Shown: positions 20,971 through 30,312 of the stretch, one piece after another
Numbering within the stretch: position 1 is the stretch's first letter
Layout of the letters: each line of letters begins with the position of its first letter
From: Kaistia soli DSM 19436
GTDB taxonomy: Bacteria > Pseudomonadota > Alphaproteobacteria > Rhizobiales > Kaistiaceae
Direction: 5' to 3'
Assembly (NCBI RefSeq): GCF_900129325.1
Contig: NZ_FQUP01000005.1
Coordinates: forward strand, 62,001-126,000
DNA: 64,000 bases
Notes under the pieces: generated by a model
Told to the model about the DNA's origin: nothing
Databases searched by the model: none
The model's input: only the letters and a program-made list of their open reading frames with translations
Program-made: the position numbers and the translations under genes

Positions 20971-21483
20971 TCAGCCGCCGAACGGGTTGCTCGCGCCGAC
21001 GCCGAGGGCGCCGGTGAGGACCTGCTCGAGGAAGGCGGCATCCTTGCCACCGGTCGGCGTGGTCTGCGTGATGAATTCGAAGATCTTGCCGTCCTTCAGG
21101 CCGTAATCGGCGACGCGCTCGATGTTCCGGTCCTTGTCGAAATAGATCGCGAGGACGCGCTGGTCGACGATCTTCTGGTTCTGGAAGGCGACGCGGCGAA
21201 CGCGTGTCTGCGAGATGTAGTACCAGACATCGCCGCCGAACTCGGCCGTCGTCGACGGCGTCCCGAGCACGATACGGACCTGGTCCTGGCTGGCGCCAAC
21301 CGGGATCTGCTCAAGCGCATTGGCCGGGGGGACAAAACCGGAGTGATAAGTCTCGTTCAGGCCGCCGGCGACATTGGTCTTGCAACCGGCAAGCCCGGCC
21401 GCCATGCCGACGGCAAGCAGCACGACTCCGACCCGGCCCACGCGGGCAATGTCGAACCGCTGGTCAGAAACGCCAAACTGCAT
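20971..21483 (-). CDS. bamE: Outer membrane protein assembly factor BamE (SmpA/OmlA lipoprotein)
   Basis: A 170-residue lipoprotein: hydrophobic signal (VGVVLLAVGMAAGLAGC) with lipobox cysteine at residue 34. The SmpA/OmlA domain follows with QIPVGASQDQVRIVLGTPST, WYYISQTR and VLAIYFDKDRNIERVADYGL. BamE is an accessory subunit of the BAM complex that inserts beta-barrel proteins in the outer membrane. The frame is open well upstream (to 22149), but that part has no coding character. The ATG at 21483 has AGGAGA upstream and gives a normal length. Confidence 0.92.
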   Translation of the reverse strand: MQFGVSDQRFDIARVGRVGVVLLAVGMAAGLAGCKTNVAGGLNETYHSGFVPPANALEQIPVGASQDQVRIVLGTPSTTAEFGGDVWYYISQTRVRRVAFQNQKIVDQRVLAIYFDKDRNIERVADYGLKDGKIFEFITQTTPTGGKDAAFLEQVLTGALGVGASNPFGG

Positions 21484-21711
21484 TCTGCTCTCCTGGCACC
21501 ATTCGCATGTCCGACCCGCGCGGGACCGGCGACCGTTTCCGGTCTCCGCCAGCCCATCGAACGGGTTGGCAATCTCCCTAGCCTGCGCTAGGGCTCGTGA
21601 CAATTGGCCTCGCCATGGCGAAGCCCGCTTGCGGTAGCGCCCGAGAGACCCATTTTCGGTGGATCGGAAGCAATCCGGCTGCGGCCGGCCAGCCTTTCGG
21701 AGAACAATTCG

Positions 21712-22260
21712 GTGTTTCAACGACTGTTCGCGCGCCGCCGCCGCAACGAAGCCATAGCATATTCCCTTTACGGCACCATCGTGGCGCAGGCGCGCCAACC
21801 GGCCTTCTATGCCGATTTCGGCGTGCCCGACACGCTGGATGGCCGTTTCGACATGATCGTGCTGCACGGCTTCCTGCTGTTTTATCGGCTCAAGACTGAG
21901 GATACGGACCATCGCCGCATCGGGCAGGACGTGTTCGACATCTTCCTGAAGGACATGGACCGAAATCTGCGCGAGATGGGCGTCACCGACATGGGCGTCC
22001 CGAAGAAGCTCAAGAAGATGGCCGAGGCCTTCTACGGCCGTGTCGGCGCCTATGATTCGGCGCTGACGGCCGGCGACGCCGCCGCGCTCCGCGATGCGCT
22101 GGCGCGCAATATCTTTCCCGATGGCGACGGCGACCGGGCCGTCCCGCAACTTGCAGCCTATGTTGAAGCCGCGGCCCGGCAGGCGGCCGAGCAGCCGGTC
22201 GACGCGATTCTCGCCGGCCGAATCGCCTTTCCCGAACTCTCCTCGCCGGAGGCCACGTGA
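21712..22260 (+). CDS. Ubiquinol-cytochrome c chaperone (CBP3-like)
   Basis: About 182 residues, starting with GTG at 21712 (VFQRLFARRRRNEAIAYSLYG) after GGAG; the upstream open part is non-conserved. Family features are YGTIVAQARQPAFYADFGVPDT, the DGRFDMIVLHGFLLFYRL block and MDRNLREMGVTDMGVPKKLK. CBP3-type proteins assist assembly of cytochrome b in the bc1 complex. It is divergent from bamE and coupled to the DUF177 gene (TGATG overlap). Confidence 0.88.
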   Translation: MFQRLFARRRRNEAIAYSLYGTIVAQARQPAFYADFGVPDTLDGRFDMIVLHGFLLFYRLKTEDTDHRRIGQDVFDIFLKDMDRNLREMGVTDMGVPKKLKKMAEAFYGRVGAYDSALTAGDAAALRDALARNIFPDGDGDRAVPQLAAYVEAAARQAAEQPVDAILAGRIAFPELSSPEAT

Positions 22261-22796
22261 TGGATCGAATCCCCTTCAGTCGCCCTGTCGATATCCGCAG
22301 GATCAACGATTCGGGCCGAACCGAGCAGATCACTGCCAGTCCTGAAGAGCGCGCGGCGATCGCTGCGTCATTCGGCATCCTCGGGCTGGACAAGCTCGAA
22401 GCGCGGATGGTGATCAGGCCGTGGAACCGAGTCGGCCTCGAACTCGAAGGGCGCCTCATCGCCGAGGCGGTGCAGGCGTGCATCGTGACGCTGGAGCCGG
22501 TTCCTGAGCGAATCGACCAGCGCTTTTCGTTGACCTTCCTGCCGCCGGAAGCGCAGGCCGCCGATCCCAAGACGGTGGCGGAGGCCGAGGTGATCGTTGA
22601 TGTCGACGCGGATGATCCGCCCGATCCGCTGATTGGCAACACGCTCGATCTCGGCGCCATCGCGACGGAGCAACTCGCGCTGGCGCTCGATCCCTATCCG
22701 CGCGCGCCCGGTGCTGATCTCGCGGCGGCGCTTGCCGAGGATGGCAACGGTTCAACTTCGCCTTTTGCGGCCCTCTCGCAGTTGAAGAGGGACTAG
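22260..22796 (+). CDS. DUF177 / YceD family protein
   Basis: A 178-residue acidic protein of the YceD family, which elsewhere sits next to rpmF and plsX and has been linked to 23S rRNA metabolism. Seen here are LEARMVIRPWNRVGLELEGRL split over residues 42-62, CIVTLEPVPERID and the ending DPYPRAPGADL. The ATG at 22260 uses the last base of the upstream stop codon and has GGAGG nearby. No rpmF lies between it and plsX. Confidence 0.88.
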   Translation: MDRIPFSRPVDIRRINDSGRTEQITASPEERAAIAASFGILGLDKLEARMVIRPWNRVGLELEGRLIAEAVQACIVTLEPVPERIDQRFSLTFLPPEAQAADPKTVAEAEVIVDVDADDPPDPLIGNTLDLGAIATEQLALALDPYPRAPGADLAAALAEDGNGSTSPFAALSQLKRD

Positions 22797-22916
22797 GCTT
22801 CCTGCGGCGCTCCGTCCGATGGGGTTGTCTCTCCCCCCGAAACGGGTATTTTCCAGCGCCGCCCGCGCGCATCCGCCGGCCTTCTCGCGACTGCTTCGAG
22901 GCTCTGAAAGACTGCC

Positions 22917-23978
22917 ATGGTGAAAATAGCGATCGATGCCATGGGCGGCGACAATGGGCCGTCGATCGTGCTCGCCGGTGCCGATATCGCGCTGGTTCGC
23001 CGACCCGATCTTGAATTTCAGCTGTTTGGCGAGGAAGCGGTCGTCCGGCCGTTTCTCGAGGCCTATCCGCGCGTCAAGGCGGTCTCGACGTTCACGCATT
23101 GCGAGATCACCGTCCAGATGGACGACAAGCCGAGCCAGGCCCTGCGCAAGGGCCGCTGGAAATCCAGCATGTGGCGCGCGCTGGAGGCTGTGAAGAAGGG
23201 CGAGGCCGATGTCGCTCTCTCCGCCGGCAATACCGGCGCGCTGATGGCGATGTCGAAATTCTGTCTCCGCACCATGGCTGGCATCGAGCGCCCCGCGCTG
23301 GCGGCGCTCTGGCCGACGCTGCGTGGGGAAAGCGTGGTGCTCGATGTCGGCGCCACGATCAATGCCGACGCGCAGCAACTGATCGACTTCGCCATGATGG
23401 GCGGCGCGATGGCGCGTGCTCTGCTTGATGTGGAACGCCCCTCGGTCGGTCTTCTGAATATCGGGGTCGAGGAGATGAAGGGGCTTGAGGAGGTCCGCGT
23501 CGCCGGACAAATCCTCAAGGAGGCCAATCTCGACCACCTCAATTATATCGGTTTCGTCGAGGGCGATGATATCGGCCGCGGCACGGTCGATGTCGTCGTG
23601 ACCGAAGCCTTTGCCGGCAATATCGCGCTCAAGACCGCCGAGGGAACCGCCCGGCAGATCGCGTCGCATCTTCGCGATGCGATGAGCCGCACGCTGATGG
23701 GACGCATCGGCTATTTCTTTGCGCGCGGGGCATTTCGCGAACTCCGCCAGAAGCTGGATCCGCGCTCGTCCAATGGCGCCGTGCTCCTCGGCCTCAACGG
23801 CATCGTCATCAAGAGCCATGGCGGCACCGATGGCGTCGGCTACGCCAATGCCATCGAGGTCGGCTACAGCATGGCCAAGAATGGCCTGCTGACAAAAATC
23901 AACCAGGACCTCGGCGACTATCACCGCGCGGGCTTCGCGCGCGACATCGCCGATGTTGTCATCGAGGAAGCCAAGTGA
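22917..23978 (+). CDS. plsX: Phosphate acyltransferase PlsX
   Basis: A 353-residue peripheral enzyme making acyl-phosphate from acyl-ACP for phospholipid synthesis. Motifs include [19 protein letters not shown] at the start, [32 protein letters not shown] and [14 protein letters not shown]. The ATG at 22917 matches the family. Its stop overlaps the GTG start of fabH by four bases, so acyl-phosphate production and fatty-acid initiation are co-expressed. Confidence 0.96.
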   Translation: MVKIAIDAMGGDNGPSIVLAGADIALVRRPDLEFQLFGEEAVVRPFLEAYPRVKAVSTFTHCEITVQMDDKPSQALRKGRWKSSMWRALEAVKKGEADVALSAGNTGALMAMSKFCLRTMAGIERPALAALWPTLRGESVVLDVGATINADAQQLIDFAMMGGAMARALLDVERPSVGLLNIGVEEMKGLEEVRVAGQILKEANLDHLNYIGFVEGDDIGRGTVDVVVTEAFAGNIALKTAEGTARQIASHLRDAMSRTLMGRIGYFFARGAFRELRQKLDPRSSNGAVLLGLNGIVIKSHGGTDGVGYANAIEVGYSMAKNGLLTKINQDLGDYHRAGFARDIADVVIEEAK

Positions 23979-24952
23979 GTTTCATCCGTTCGGTCGTGCT
24001 CGGCTGCGGCAGCTATCTGCCCGAGCGCGCGCTCACCAATGCCGAGCTCTCCACCATGGTCGAGACCTCGGACGAGTGGATCGTCCAGCGAACCGGCATC
24101 CGCTCGCGCCACATCGCGGCGAAGGGCGAGCTGACCTCCGATCTCGGCACGGCAGCGGCCGTGGCCGCCCTTGCCGATGCGGGCCTTTCGATCGGCTCGA
24201 TCGACATGATTATCGTCGCGACCTCGACGCCGGACGACACCTTCCCCTCGACCGCGGTCACCGTGCAGAAGAAGCTCGGCATGGAGCATGGCGCCGCGTT
24301 CGACCTGCAGGCCGTCTGCTCGGGTTTCGTGTTCGCCCTCGCGACGGCCGACGCCTATATCCGCGCAAGCCAGGCAAAGCATGTGCTGGTGATCGGCGCC
24401 GAAACCTTCTCGCGCATTCTCGACTGGACGGACCGCACGACCTGCGTGCTGTTCGGCGACGGCGCCGGCGCCGTGGTGCTCGGCGCGTCGGTTCAGGACG
24501 GTACGCGCGAGGACCGCGGCGTTCTGACGACGCATCTCCGCTCGGACGGCCGCCATCGCGAGAAGCTCTATGTCGATGGTGGCCCGTCCTCGACGGGGAC
24601 GGTCGGCCATGTCCGCATGGAGGGCCGCGAAGTGTTCAAGCACGCCGTCGGCATGATCACGGATGTGATCGAAGATGCCTTCAGCGCGACCGGATACAGC
24701 GCCGAGGACGTCGACTGGTTCGTGCCGCACCAAGCCAATATCCGCATCATCGACGGCAGCGCCAAGAAGCTGGGCATTGCGAGCGAGAAGGTTGTGCGCA
24801 CGGTCGCCGATCATGGCAACACCTCGGCGGCGTCGATCCCGCTTGCGCTCTCGGTCGCGCGCGAGGACGGACGGATCAAGCGGGGCGATCTCGTGCTGCT
24901 CGAAGCGATGGGCGGCGGCTTCACCTGGGGATCGGCGCTGTTGCGCTGGTGA
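23975..24952 (+). CDS. fabH: Beta-ketoacyl-ACP synthase III
   Basis: A 325-residue condensing enzyme that starts fatty-acid synthesis from acetyl-CoA and malonyl-ACP. The catalytic triad is visible: Cys115 (LQAVCSGF), His in [10 protein letters not shown], and Asn in [13 protein letters not shown]. It starts with GTG overlapping the plsX stop. ihfA follows after a separate intergenic stretch. Confidence 0.96.
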   Translation: MSFIRSVVLGCGSYLPERALTNAELSTMVETSDEWIVQRTGIRSRHIAAKGELTSDLGTAAAVAALADAGLSIGSIDMIIVATSTPDDTFPSTAVTVQKKLGMEHGAAFDLQAVCSGFVFALATADAYIRASQAKHVLVIGAETFSRILDWTDRTTCVLFGDGAGAVVLGASVQDGTREDRGVLTTHLRSDGRHREKLYVDGGPSSTGTVGHVRMEGREVFKHAVGMITDVIEDAFSATGYSAEDVDWFVPHQANIRIIDGSAKKLGIASEKVVRTVADHGNTSAASIPLALSVAREDGRIKRGDLVLLEAMGGGFTWGSALLRW

Positions 24953-25003
24953 CCGGACGATACTGAAATCGTCTTGTTTCCCCGCGCGTTACGATGAAGG
25001 TCG

Positions 25004-25032
25004 TTGACCAGCCCCCGGTCCCGCAATAGGCT
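25004..25032 (+). promoter_or_regulatory. Candidate housekeeping promoter of ihfA
   Basis: TTGACC (25004-25009), a 17-base spacer and TAGGCT (25027-25032) form a plausible -35/-10 pair 57 bases before the ihfA ATG. The -35 is one base off the consensus; the -10 is weaker. No experimental support is available from sequence. Confidence 0.4.
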
Positions 25033-25088
25033 TCCCGCTTCGAGACGAGGTTCTCGAATGCCCGGGGGAGAGGTTGGAAAACAAGACC

Positions 25089-25418
25089 ATGGCAGGCAAG
25101 ACGGTTACGCGTGCCGATCTTTGCGAGGCCGTCTACCAGAAGGTCGGGCTTTCGCGCACCGAGTCGGCTGAATTGGTCGAACTGGTTCTCGACGAAATCA
25201 GCGCGTGCATCATTCGCGGCGAATCGGTCAAGCTTTCTTCGTTCGGCTCGTTTATCGTCAGGTCGAAGAGCGAGCGGGTCGGCCGCAATCCGAAGACAGG
25301 CGAGGAAGTGCCGATTTCGCCACGCCGCGTCATGGTTTTCAAGCCGAGCAATGTGCTGAAGCAGCGCATCAACGGCACGCTTCTGCCGAACGGTCACGCG
25401 CCGGACGACGAAGCCTGA
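25089..25418 (+). CDS. ihfA: Integration host factor subunit alpha
   Basis: A 109-residue DNA-bending nucleoid protein that pairs with IhfB. The HU/IHF fold is clear: [16 protein letters not shown], the beta-arm segment [20 protein letters not shown], and [16 protein letters not shown]. The start at 25089 ([11 protein letters not shown]) matches the family; the TTG-like extension to 25074 does not. It lies before the merR gene in the conserved plsX-fabH-ihfA-merR order. Confidence 0.95.
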   Translation: MAGKTVTRADLCEAVYQKVGLSRTESAELVELVLDEISACIIRGESVKLSSFGSFIVRSKSERVGRNPKTGEEVPISPRRVMVFKPSNVLKQRINGTLLPNGHAPDDEA

Positions 25419-25465
25419 ACTGACGACCCGGCGACGACGTCCCGTCGCGCCGGCTGTGCAACTGA

Positions 25466-26323
25466 ATGTCCGAGGGTCAGGCCTTGTCCAAGGGTCCCGA
25501 TGCGTTCCGGACGATCAGCGAGGTGGCCGAGGAACTCGACCTGCCACAGCATGTGCTGCGCTTCTGGGAAACGCGGTTCTCGCAGATCCGTCCGATGAAG
25601 CGCGGCGGCGGGCGCCGCTATTATCGGCCCGACGACGTCGATCTTCTTCGCGGCATCCGCAAGCTTCTCTACGGCGAGGGCTATACGATCAAGGGCGTCC
25701 AGCGCATCCTGAAAGAGCAGGGTGCGCGTCAGGTCGTCCTGGCCGGTCAGGGCGGTGCGCTGGATCCGGCCCCGCCGGGCCACCGTTTCGAGCCCGAATT
25801 CGAAGGCGATGTGCCCGAGGGCATTCTCGTTGACGAGGGACGAGAGGCCCGTGGGGCTGCACCCTATGTCGATCCGGGAGCCGGGCAGCGCCGCGAGCCG
25901 CTTTTCGGGGGGCGGCGCGAGCCGGTTCTGACGGATCGGCCGTCGCCCTCGTTTGGCCGTTCGGACCTGCACGCATCCCCGCAGCGGAGCGAGCCGGACT
26001 TTACCACCGCTCCCGCGTCGCGAATCCCTGCGGCACCGCCGGATGAGCCTGACGAGGCCGAGGTCTATCTGCCACCTCAGGCCGTGCACCCGGCGCCGCC
26101 GCCGCCCCCTTCACCCACTTATGAAAAGCCGGCCGCCGCCCGAAACCACGCCTTCGAAGGCCCGGCGATCCGCTCCTTCGCACCGCCGACCGAGGATGAC
26201 GACGGGCTGCCATCCGGGCACCCGACGAGCCCTCCGTCTCTTTCCGGCGACGACATCGACCGGCTTCAGGCAGCGCTGGTCGAATTGCTCGAATGCAAGC
26301 GTATCCTCGATCACGCACGCTGA
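25466..26323 (+). CDS. MerR-family transcriptional regulator
   Basis: A 285-residue protein with an N-terminal MerR winged helix (about 13-85: [40 protein letters not shown]). The remaining 200 residues are proline- and charge-rich and look disordered. There are no MerR metal-binding cysteines. The position after ihfA is conserved in Hyphomicrobiales; the regulon is unknown. Confidence 0.88.
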   Translation: MSEGQALSKGPDAFRTISEVAEELDLPQHVLRFWETRFSQIRPMKRGGGRRYYRPDDVDLLRGIRKLLYGEGYTIKGVQRILKEQGARQVVLAGQGGALDPAPPGHRFEPEFEGDVPEGILVDEGREARGAAPYVDPGAGQRREPLFGGRREPVLTDRPSPSFGRSDLHASPQRSEPDFTTAPASRIPAAPPDEPDEAEVYLPPQAVHPAPPPPPSPTYEKPAAARNHAFEGPAIRSFAPPTEDDDGLPSGHPTSPPSLSGDDIDRLQAALVELLECKRILDHAR

Positions 26324-26442
26324 AGACGTGGATGGCTCGCAATAGCCGGTGACAAGGCGCTGAAAGTCGTGCTAACAGCGGCGCGTCGCTCGCGGCGGGC
26401 CAAGGCCCCGCCGTTCGGCCCTCCTTCGGGCAGCCGCGGCAT

Positions 26443-26519
26443 CGGAGTGTAGCGCAGCCTGGTAGCGCACCTGTCTGGGGGACAGGGGGTCGTCGGTTCA
26501 AATCCGGCCACTCCGACCA
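26443..26519 (+). tRNA. tRNA-Pro (anticodon GGG)
   Basis: A 77-base cloverleaf. Acceptor CGGAGTG pairs with CACTCCG, the D-loop holds AGCCTGGTAGCGC, the anticodon stem CCTGT/ACAGG encloses the loop CTGGGGG with anticodon GGG, and the T-loop is GTTCAAATC. Discriminator A and an encoded CCA end the gene at 26519. It reads CCC proline codons. Confidence 0.97.
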
Positions 26520-26634
26520 TTTTCTTCAAAGCTAACAGATGCCAGCTCCATGCCGGTCGGGTCGTGCCGACGGTGCTGTTGATTCTTCGCGCGGGTCGTC
26601 ACAGGCTGCGGGAAACGGGCATGGGGAGGATGCT

Positions 26635-27003
26635 ATGAGCCGCACATCGACGATCGAGAGTCTCCTTGAACAATGGATCGCTGCCTTCAACAGCCGCGAT
26701 CTCGATGCGCATATGGCGCTCTATACGGAAGACGCACTCTTGTTCGGCTCCGTGGACACCTTGCATGTCGGGCGGGCCGTCATTCGCACCTATTTCGCCA
26801 GACGACCGCCGGGCGTGCATGTCGTGAGCTATCCGATGCCGACGGTGCTGCAGCTCGCGCCCGATATTGCCGCCACGGCCGGGCATGTCGACTTCGCCGA
26901 CGGCGATAGCCCGATGCCCTATCGGATGACTTGGATGCTGGTTCGGCGCGCGGGCGACTGGCGGATCGCGCAGCACCATGGCTCGCCACGCGTCGGCATC
27001 TAG
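26635..27003 (+). CDS. NTF2-like / SnoaL-fold protein (SgcJ/EcaC-type)
   Basis: A 122-residue single-domain protein with the NTF2-like pattern: LLEQWIAAFNSRDLDAHMALYTED near the N-terminus (split over residues 9-32), a central strand VGRAVIRTYFARRP, and the closing strands MTWMLVRRAGDWRIAQHHGS. The ATG at 26635 has a GGGGAGG site; upstream frame extension is unlikely. The family includes isomerases and many proteins of unknown role, so no reaction is assigned. Confidence 0.8.
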   Translation: MSRTSTIESLLEQWIAAFNSRDLDAHMALYTEDALLFGSVDTLHVGRAVIRTYFARRPPGVHVVSYPMPTVLQLAPDIAATAGHVDFADGDSPMPYRMTWMLVRRAGDWRIAQHHGSPRVGI

Positions 27004-27712
27004 ATGCTGCCGAGCGCGCCTGCGGCCGGGGTCAGAGTCTTCCCGGCGGCAGGCAAGCATAGCGATCTGTCGGGCGTGAATTTCCTAACTAAATCCTAAG
27101 CTCCGCAAAATGACCTTATAGGCTGCGGTCGTCCTGCCGCACTCTGCTCTCGTCTCGCGGGCTGGCACGCGCCGCATTTCGACTGGTCGCAAATGTGGCG
27201 CGGCGTAGGATATTTGATGAGTTGAGATGGGACATTCGGCCTACCGGCCAGGGCGTCGCCGCCTCACGGGGGCGTGAAGTTGGATTGCCGGGACTGTTGT
27301 CAAAATGGCACGCAACAGGCGCGATGGCTCGCAAAAGCGCAGAATTCAGCCCTTTTTCGAAGGCTCGATCTTCCGCTTTGATCTGAATCAGGGCGCGTCA
27401 GAGGCAGATCCTGTCCTATCAGGGGGCATCGGCGCGGCCTGGAGGCTGGCGATCTGGAACCGATCTCAATTTTGCCCGTTTTCGGGACGAGAAGTCGCTC
27501 TAGATCGGATATGGCTGCCGCCAATCCGGTCTTAGTTGTTTGTTAGCTATACTTACGGTCATTGTGAAGCACTTTAGCAACACTGTCAGACCGAAGCGCT
27601 AACCATCACAGATCGCTCTTGAAGGCCGGCGGGATGGGCGTATGTTTCAGTCCGAGGCCGCAATTCGCACGGGGGGTTGATAGGCCCAATGTGTAAAACT
27701 TGGAGATTTCAA
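27004..27712. other. 709-base region without a recognised gene
   Basis: An imperfect stem (GCCTGC and CCGGG at 27018-27030 with CCCGG and GCAGGC at 27042-27054) just after the NTF2-like gene looks like its terminator. Short open frames at 27195-27386 and 27305-27535 have no ribosome site or family resemblance. The stretch 27530-27620 is AT-richer than its surroundings and probably holds the porin promoter. The size is large for this compact genome, so a small RNA or a decayed gene is possible. Confidence 0.5.
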
Positions 27713-28378
27713 ATGAAGCGTGTTCTTCTTGCAGGTGTGGCTGTGCTGGCGCTGACCGCCGCAGCCTCCGCCGCCGACCTGACCATGGAGCCCGCTCCGA
27801 TGGCCCCCGTGGTTGCTCCCGCAGCTTTTGATTGGTCCGGCTTCTACGTCGGTGTCCATGGCGGCGGCGCCTGGGGCGATTTCAGCACCAACATCTGGCA
27901 GGACGCTTTCGGCAATGCCAGCAGCGTCCTCGGTGGTGTCCAGGCCGGCTACAACTACCAGATCAATCAGGTCGTCCTCGGCGTCCAGACCGATCTCGCC
28001 TACACGAACCTGACCACCGGTCAGGACGTGATCCCGGGCCTGGTCGGCGTCAACGCCAACCTGAACTGGCTGGGTTCGACCACGGTTCGCGCCGGTTACG
28101 CGATCGACACCTGGCTGCCCTACGTCAAGGGCGGTTTCGCTTACGGCGAGACCAAGGCCAACATCGACTCGCTGGTCTTCTCGGACTCCAAGTGGGCAAC
28201 CGGCTGGACCGTTGGTGCCGGTCTTGAAAAGGCCTTCACGAAGAACATCACCGGCTTCGCCGAGTATGATTACTTCGATCTCGGTTCGGCTGCCTACGAC
28301 ATCAGCAATGCCATCGGCACGATCGAGCTGAAGAACACCACCAACGTCGTCAAGGTCGGTCTGAACTACAAGTTCTGA
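27713..28378 (+). CDS. Outer-membrane beta-barrel protein (Omp25/Omp31-like)
   Basis: A 221-residue exported protein: Sec signal MKRVLLAGVAVLALTAAASA, then an eight-strand-type barrel. WSGFYVGVHGGGAWGDF opens the mature part, YVKGGFAYGET and FAEYDYFDLGS are alternating strands, and it ends in NYKF with the terminal Phe needed for BAM-dependent insertion. The ATG at 27713 follows TTGGAG. Such proteins are abundant in rhizobial and Brucella outer membranes. A strong terminator follows. Confidence 0.9.
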   Translation: MKRVLLAGVAVLALTAAASAADLTMEPAPMAPVVAPAAFDWSGFYVGVHGGGAWGDFSTNIWQDAFGNASSVLGGVQAGYNYQINQVVLGVQTDLAYTNLTTGQDVIPGLVGVNANLNWLGSTTVRAGYAIDTWLPYVKGGFAYGETKANIDSLVFSDSKWATGWTVGAGLEKAFTKNITGFAEYDYFDLGSAAYDISNAIGTIELKNTTNVVKVGLNYKF

Positions 28379-28404
28379 TCGTCTGACACGCTAAGTGTTC
28401 AAGG

Positions 28405-28434
28405 ATGGCCCAGCGTAAGCTGGGCCATTTTTTT
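28405..28434 (+). terminator. Rho-independent terminator of the Omp25-like gene
   Basis: ATGGCCCAGC (28405-28414), loop GTAA, GCTGGGCCAT (28419-28428) then a run of seven Ts. This is the clearest intrinsic terminator in the window, in keeping with a highly expressed gene. Confidence 0.92.
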
Positions 28435-28555
28435 ATGCCGCGACTTCTGCGAGAGGGTCAGCTCTGCCCATCGTGGGCTTTTGCAGCTGCAATGTTTTGA
28501 TCGCCCTGCCGCTCCGCTAGCGTCCGCCTTGCGCGAACTGATCATTTCCCGCTCC

Positions 28556-28598
28556 AAACGAAAACCGCCCGGCACATCGTGCCGGGCGGTTTTCGTTT
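28556..28598 (-). terminator. Perfect 20-base inverted repeat; terminator of the HTH gene
   Basis: The arms 28556-28575 and 28579-28598 are perfectly complementary over 20 bases, with a three-base loop ATC and core CCGCCCGGCAC. The outer ends are A-rich on the left and T-rich on the right, so it can terminate in both directions. It lies 20 bases after the stop of the small HTH gene on the minus strand. Confidence 0.8.
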
Positions 28599-28618
28599 AC
28601 GAGATCGTCGCGTTGGTA

Positions 28619-28891
28619 TCAGGCGATGCGGTCGACCGGAACATTGAGAGCAGCGGCTATCGCCTGCCGCTCGGGAGTCGTCGGCTCGACGCCCGCTTCG
28701 ATCGCGCGGAGATGGTCAGGCAGGATGCCGGCCAGCCCGGCCAGCTCGACGATGCCGAGCCCGCGCATTTCCCGAAGGGCTTGCACGGATGCCGGTTCGT
28801 CATCATGGCCAGTCATAGCCGGATCGATTGGGGTATCGCCGCGCACCGCAGCCGCCAGCTCGTATTTGCCGGGGTCGAATTCGTTGAGCAT
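28619..28891 (-). CDS. Small Cro/CI-type helix-turn-helix protein
   Basis: A 90-residue protein. The C-terminal half reads like an XRE helix-turn-helix: LREMRGLGIVELAGLAGI, HLRAIEAG, then AIAAALNVPVDRIA. The N-terminal 40 residues are acidic and unassigned. The ATG at 28891 follows AGGAGGAT. No partner toxin is visible beside it, so I do not call it an antitoxin. It may be a regulator of nearby envelope genes. Confidence 0.7.
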   Translation of the reverse strand: MLNEFDPGKYELAAAVRGDTPIDPAMTGHDDEPASVQALREMRGLGIVELAGLAGILPDHLRAIEAGVEPTTPERQAIAAALNVPVDRIA

Positions 28892-28992
28892 GTCGATCCT
28901 CCTGGGTTGGAACCTGAAGGTCCAATGCGACAGGCCGGAAATGGTTCACGAAATAAGTCGGATATGTTTCCGGGCGACAGATGCTGTGAGCG

Positions 28993-30312
28993 TCAGGGCG
29001 CGCGGGGCAGGGCGACCGGACCGAAGATGCGCTGTGGCGACGGCGCGTCGGCAGGCACTCCCGCCGTGACATAGGGCGTGCGCCAAAGGCTGCTTCGCCG
29101 CGCCAGCGATCGTTCCACCGCATAGGCGCCCCAAAGTAACCCATAGATCAGGAAGAGATGACGCCAGTGATCATTGTCGATCACGTTGTGGATCAGCAGA
29201 TGGCCGATATAGACAGCATAAATGCATTGCAGAAAGGGTGTCCACGGCCGCTTGCGAACGACAAGGGGCGTTGCGATGACCAAGGTCCAGATGACGAGGG
29301 CGATGTAGGAGAAGCCGCCGAGCCAACCATAGACGGTAAAGCCCTTCAGCCACATATTGTGCTCATCTTCACCGAGCGCGAGGCCGAATTGGAACGGCCC
29401 GACGCCGAGAGGGTGCTCCTGGATCAGGAAGAAGCCGATGATGTGGCGTTCAAACCGGCCTAGGCGCGAGGCGTCGTAGTCCTGAACCAGCCGGGCACGC
29501 TGGATGACGAGTTCCTGAACCGCAGGAATCGAGATCGCGACTGCCAGAAGAAAGACCACGCCGAGCAGGGCGGCGGCGAGCGCTGCCGTCATACGCAGCC
29601 GCTTCGAGGTGCGCGGCTCGGTCGCGAAGACGAGCAGCGTCATCACCAGCATGGCCAGGACCGCGAGGCCCCAGGCTGCGCGCGAGAAGGAAAGAAAAAG
29701 CCCCAGGAAGAGAATCATCGCGCCGAGGATCGCCCAGCCCGAGCGATGGATCGGCTGTGTCAGGATGGCCCTCGCCAGCACGACAAGCGGGAGCACGACG
29801 AAGGGGCCGAAGACATTCGGATCCTTGAAGGCGCCCTTCGCACGATCATAGAGCGTGAAGAGGTCCGCATGCGGGATGGCGCCGAAATAGCCGAGAATGC
29901 CGACAGTCGCGCAGATCACCGCGGCGAGGACATAGCTCTTTTCGATGATGCGCATCCGTCGCGCGGTATCGTGTTGAACAACGGCGCAGAAGAAGATCGA
30001 CGAGATCGCGAGGAATATCGTCGTGGCCATATAGGTGATCGGCTTCTGGAATGCCTGAAGTTGCGTAAAGGACAACAGTCCGCCCGCGCAATACAGCGCG
30101 AGCAACACGATCAGCGGCAGCATCGGCCTGGTGAAGGTGAGGCCGCAGCAGGCCCAGACGAGCGCCACCAGGCAAAGCAGCAGGTCGGAAGGCGCCGGCT
30201 CGACCATCACGAAGCCGGACAGAAAGACGAGCACGGCGATGGCGGCATTGCCGATGAAGCGTGTCGGGATGCCCTGCGGTGCGGGCCGCGCGCTCGTGAC
30301 CCTGCTGCTCAA
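28993..30312 (-). CDS. O-antigen ligase / Wzy-type polymerase family membrane protein
   Basis: A 439-residue protein with about ten to twelve hydrophobic segments and a large periplasmic loop with the Wzy_C-type pattern (RLGRFERHIIGFFLIQEHPLG split around residues 288-308, followed by EDEHNMWLKGFTVYGWLG). Members either polymerise lipid-linked repeat units (Wzy) or ligate glycan to an acceptor (WaaL). Its start overlaps the stop of the sugar-transferase gene as ATGA. In this locus the polymerase role (like HfsC of holdfast loci) is more likely. Confidence 0.8.
   Translation of the reverse strand: MSSRVTSARPAPQGIPTRFIGNAAIAVLVFLSGFVMVEPAPSDLLLCLVALVWACCGLTFTRPMLPLIVLLALYCAGGLLSFTQLQAFQKPITYMATTIFLAISSIFFCAVVQHDTARRMRIIEKSYVLAAVICATVGILGYFGAIPHADLFTLYDRAKGAFKDPNVFGPFVVLPLVVLARAILTQPIHRSGWAILGAMILFLGLFLSFSRAAWGLAVLAMLVMTLLVFATEPRTSKRLRMTAALAAALLGVVFLLAVAISIPAVQELVIQRARLVQDYDASRLGRFERHIIGFFLIQEHPLGVGPFQFGLALGEDEHNMWLKGFTVYGWLGGFSYIALVIWTLVIATPLVVRKRPWTPFLQCIYAVYIGHLLIHNVIDNDHWRHLFLIYGLLWGAYAVERSLARRSSLWRTPYVTAGVPADAPSPQRIFGPVALPRAP

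Noticed and set aside
21484-22149. N-terminal extension of the bamE reading frame
   Set aside because: The extension has no coding character, lies opposite the CBP3-like gene and would bury the lipoprotein signal.
27195-27535. Two short overlapping plus-strand ORFs
   Set aside because: No ribosome sites, no recognisable motifs and inconsistent composition; treated as chance frames.
26443-27712. tRNA-Pro as an attachment site for a mobile element
   Set aside because: No integrase, no repeat of the tRNA 3' end and no foreign-looking genes follow; the gene-free stretch alone is not evidence.
28619-28891. Antitoxin of a toxin-antitoxin pair
   Set aside because: No toxin-like small gene is adjacent on either side; only the HTH protein is supported.
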